A stretch of 6,281 bases of DNA from Ruminococcaceae bacterium UBA1213. Its GTDB lineage: Bacteria; Bacillota; Clostridia; Oscillospirales; Acutalibacteraceae. The stretch is from positions 496 to 6,776 of the forward strand of contig DBXL01000038.1 of the NCBI GenBank assembly GCA_002309275.1, written 5' to 3'. The translations under genes and the position numbers were made by a program. Positions 5,010-6,281 of the stretch are shown here, one piece after another. The stretch's first letter is position 1; every line of letters begins with the position of its first letter. Under the pieces are notes generated by a model, which made no database searches, had not been told where the DNA came from, and saw only the letters and a program-made list of their open reading frames with translations.

Positions 5010-6281
5010 TCAATCCTCACTTTTGGCGGTGACTTTCACTTTTACAGCAGGCTTTTTTTCAGAAACGGCAGACTGTTTATTTTTCAGTTCCTCTCTTGCA
5101 ACGGCAAGCATGAGTTTAATGCGGTTTTCCTGATTGACACGGGGGGCACCCGGATCATAGTCTATGGCAACAATATTTGCCTTGCTGTATTTTTGTTTTA
5201 TCTGGCGTATCATGCCTTTGCCGTTGATGTGATTGGGCAGACAGCCGAAAGGCTGTGTACACACGATATTTTCAAAACCGCTTTCCACAAGTTCCAGCAT
5301 TTCGCCTGTGAGAAGCCAGCCTTCACCCATTTTACTGCCATACCCCACAACGCCCTTTACAAGATATTTTGTATGTTCATATTTCGTGATAGGCGTAAAA
5401 CCGTGTTTTATCTGGCTGTTGACAACCATTTGTTCAAGCTCTTTGAGATAGTTGAGAAGCTTTTCAACGACAATATATTTAGCCTTGCTGCCGCCATAAA
5501 GCTTGTAATCTTCGAGTCTGTTGTCCATTTTGAACATCATAAAGCCCATCATTCCCGGCATATTCACTTCACAGCCCTGTTCATATAAAAACTGTTCAAG
5601 ATTATTATTGCCAAGACTGGAGTATTTTACATATATTTCTCCGACAATTCCGACTTTTACTTTGGGAGTTTTTTTGATTTTAATTTTAGAGTAGTCTTTG
5701 GCAATCTCGTCAAGTATCTGTGCAATTTCCTTTCGCCTGAAGCCGTGACCGCCTGCAAGAATGTCAGTCAATTTTTGAGTCCAGTCTTTAACAAGTCGGG
5801 CACTGTCGCCTTTGTTGATTTCATAGGGCTTTACCTGATTGTCAAGGCTCATGAGCATATCGCCGTAAATAAGTCCTGCCGCAAGCCGTCTTATCATGGG
5901 GATAGTCATTTGAAAACCGCTGTTTCTTTCAAGTCCCGACAAATTCAAAGAGATAACGGGAACTTGTTCAAAGCCTGCTTTTACAAGGGCTTTTCGGAGG
6001 AGATGAATATAATTTGATGCACGGCAGCCGCCGCCCGTCTGTGTTATCATAAGGGCAGTTTTGTTTACATCATACTTGCCGCTCTGGAGAGCCTGTATAA
6101 ACTGACCGATAACGAGCAGGGCAGGATAACAAGTATCATTATGAACGTATTTCAAGCCGACCTGTGCAATTTCGGGACCTTCTGTTTCAAGCAATACCAC
6201 TTTATAGCCGTAATGTACAAAGACATTTTTTAATATATTAAAGTGTATTTTTGCCATCATGGGCAGGAGAATAGTATATTC
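5010..6281 (-). CDS. 2-hydroxyacyl-CoA dehydratase activase-related protein, C-terminal part (5' end outside window)
   Basis: Matches the C-terminal region of the very large clostridial proteins that join BadF/HgdC-type activase modules, DUF2229 and a dehydratase-like part; full-length members are around 1,400 residues. An ATG at 6260 would give 416 residues, but it lacks a ribosome binding site and the frame stays open to the window edge (EYTILLP precedes it), so this is an internal fragment. Recognisable blocks, numbered from that Met, are YVHNDTCYPALLVIGQ (38-53), GGGCRASNY (76-84), VGIVGEIYVKYSSLGNNNLE (203-222) and TQPFGCLPNHINGKG (335-349). C44, C79 and C340 in these blocks could be iron-sulfur ligands; this is inferred. 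A lysine/alanine/valine-rich tail (about 393-416) follows. The family is linked by homology to ATP-driven low-potential electron transfer, but the physiological role of these fused proteins is not settled. It is 6 bases upstream of the sugar transferase gene. Confidence 0.88.
   Translation of the reverse strand, partial: EYTILLPMMAKIHFNILKNVFVHYGYKVVLLETEGPEIAQVGLKYVHNDTCYPALLVIGQFIQALQSGKYDVNKTALMITQTGGGCRASNYIHLLRKALVKAGFEQVPVISLNLSGLERNSGFQMTIPMIRRLAAGLIYGDMLMSLDNQVKPYEINKGDSARLVKDWTQKLTDILAGGHGFRRKEIAQILDEIAKDYSKIKIKKTPKVKVGIVGEIYVKYSSLGNNNLEQFLYEQGCEVNMPGMMGFMMFKMDNRLEDYKLYGGSKAKYIVVEKLLNYLKELEQMVVNSQIKHGFTPITKYEHTKYLVKGVVGYGSKMGEGWLLTGEMLELVESGFENIVCTQPFGCLPNHINGKGMIRQIKQKYSKANIVAIDYDPGAPRVNQENRIKLMLAVAREELKNKQSAVSEKKPAVKVKVTAKSED
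5015..5018 (-). promoter_or_regulatory. Ribosome binding site of the sugar transferase gene, inside the upstream coding end
   Basis: The minus strand reads GAGG within the last codons of the preceding gene (…AGT GAG GAT TGA), 11 bases before the ATG at 5003. It supports that start and co-translation of the two genes from one transcript. Confidence 0.55.

Overview
The window looks like chromosomal DNA of a low-to-moderate GC Gram-positive anaerobe, most likely a gut-type Clostridia (Bacillota). The reasons are the AT-rich intergenic DNA, strong AGGAGG-type ribosome binding sites, and a gene content typical of that group: an intracellular GH13 enzyme with a DUF1653 tail, an iron-sulfur RlmD-type methyltransferase, and a large 2-hydroxyacyl-CoA dehydratase/activase-related protein. 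The genus cannot be fixed from this sequence. Six protein-coding genes are supported, five on the minus strand and one on the plus strand. I see no RNA genes, insertion sequences, CRISPR array, att site or origin.

Layout from left to right. (1) 15-1676, minus: a GH13 alpha-amylase/neopullulanase-like glycosidase without a signal peptide, joined by a Pro/Glu/Lys-rich linker to a DUF1653 domain. It has its own promoter, which sits inside a 7-bp inverted repeat. (2) 1677-1925: a divergent intergenic region carrying that promoter and a plus-strand promoter. (3) 1926-2348, plus: a small unrecognised protein with two membrane segments and a soluble C-terminal domain; it converges on gene 4 with only 9 bp between stop codons. 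(4) 2358-3734, minus: an RlmD/RlmCD-type 23S rRNA uracil-C5 methyltransferase. (5) 3725-4252, minus: a Nudix hydrolase, upstream of and overlapping gene 4, so the two form a coupled pair. (6) 4276-4306: a hairpin with a T tract on either strand, the likely terminator of the next transcript. (7) 4323-5003, minus: a polyprenyl-phosphate phosphosugar transferase (PF02397). (8) 5010-6281, minus: the C-terminal part of a large 2-hydroxyacyl-CoA dehydratase activase-related protein; its frame stays open to the window edge, so the gene is cut off there.

Genes 7 and 8 are 6 bp apart and run in one direction up to the terminator, so they are probably one transcript. The Nudix-methyltransferase pair is a second unit. 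The GH13 gene and the small membrane-protein gene are divergently transcribed single genes as far as can be seen. No shared pathway ties all of them together; this reads as a stretch of ordinary chromosome. The points most worth a second look are the GH13-DUF1653 fusion, the inverted repeat bracketing its promoter, the unusual pairing of a CoA-dehydratase-type iron-sulfur protein with an envelope sugar transferase, and the missing obvious promoter between the terminator hairpin and the Nudix gene.
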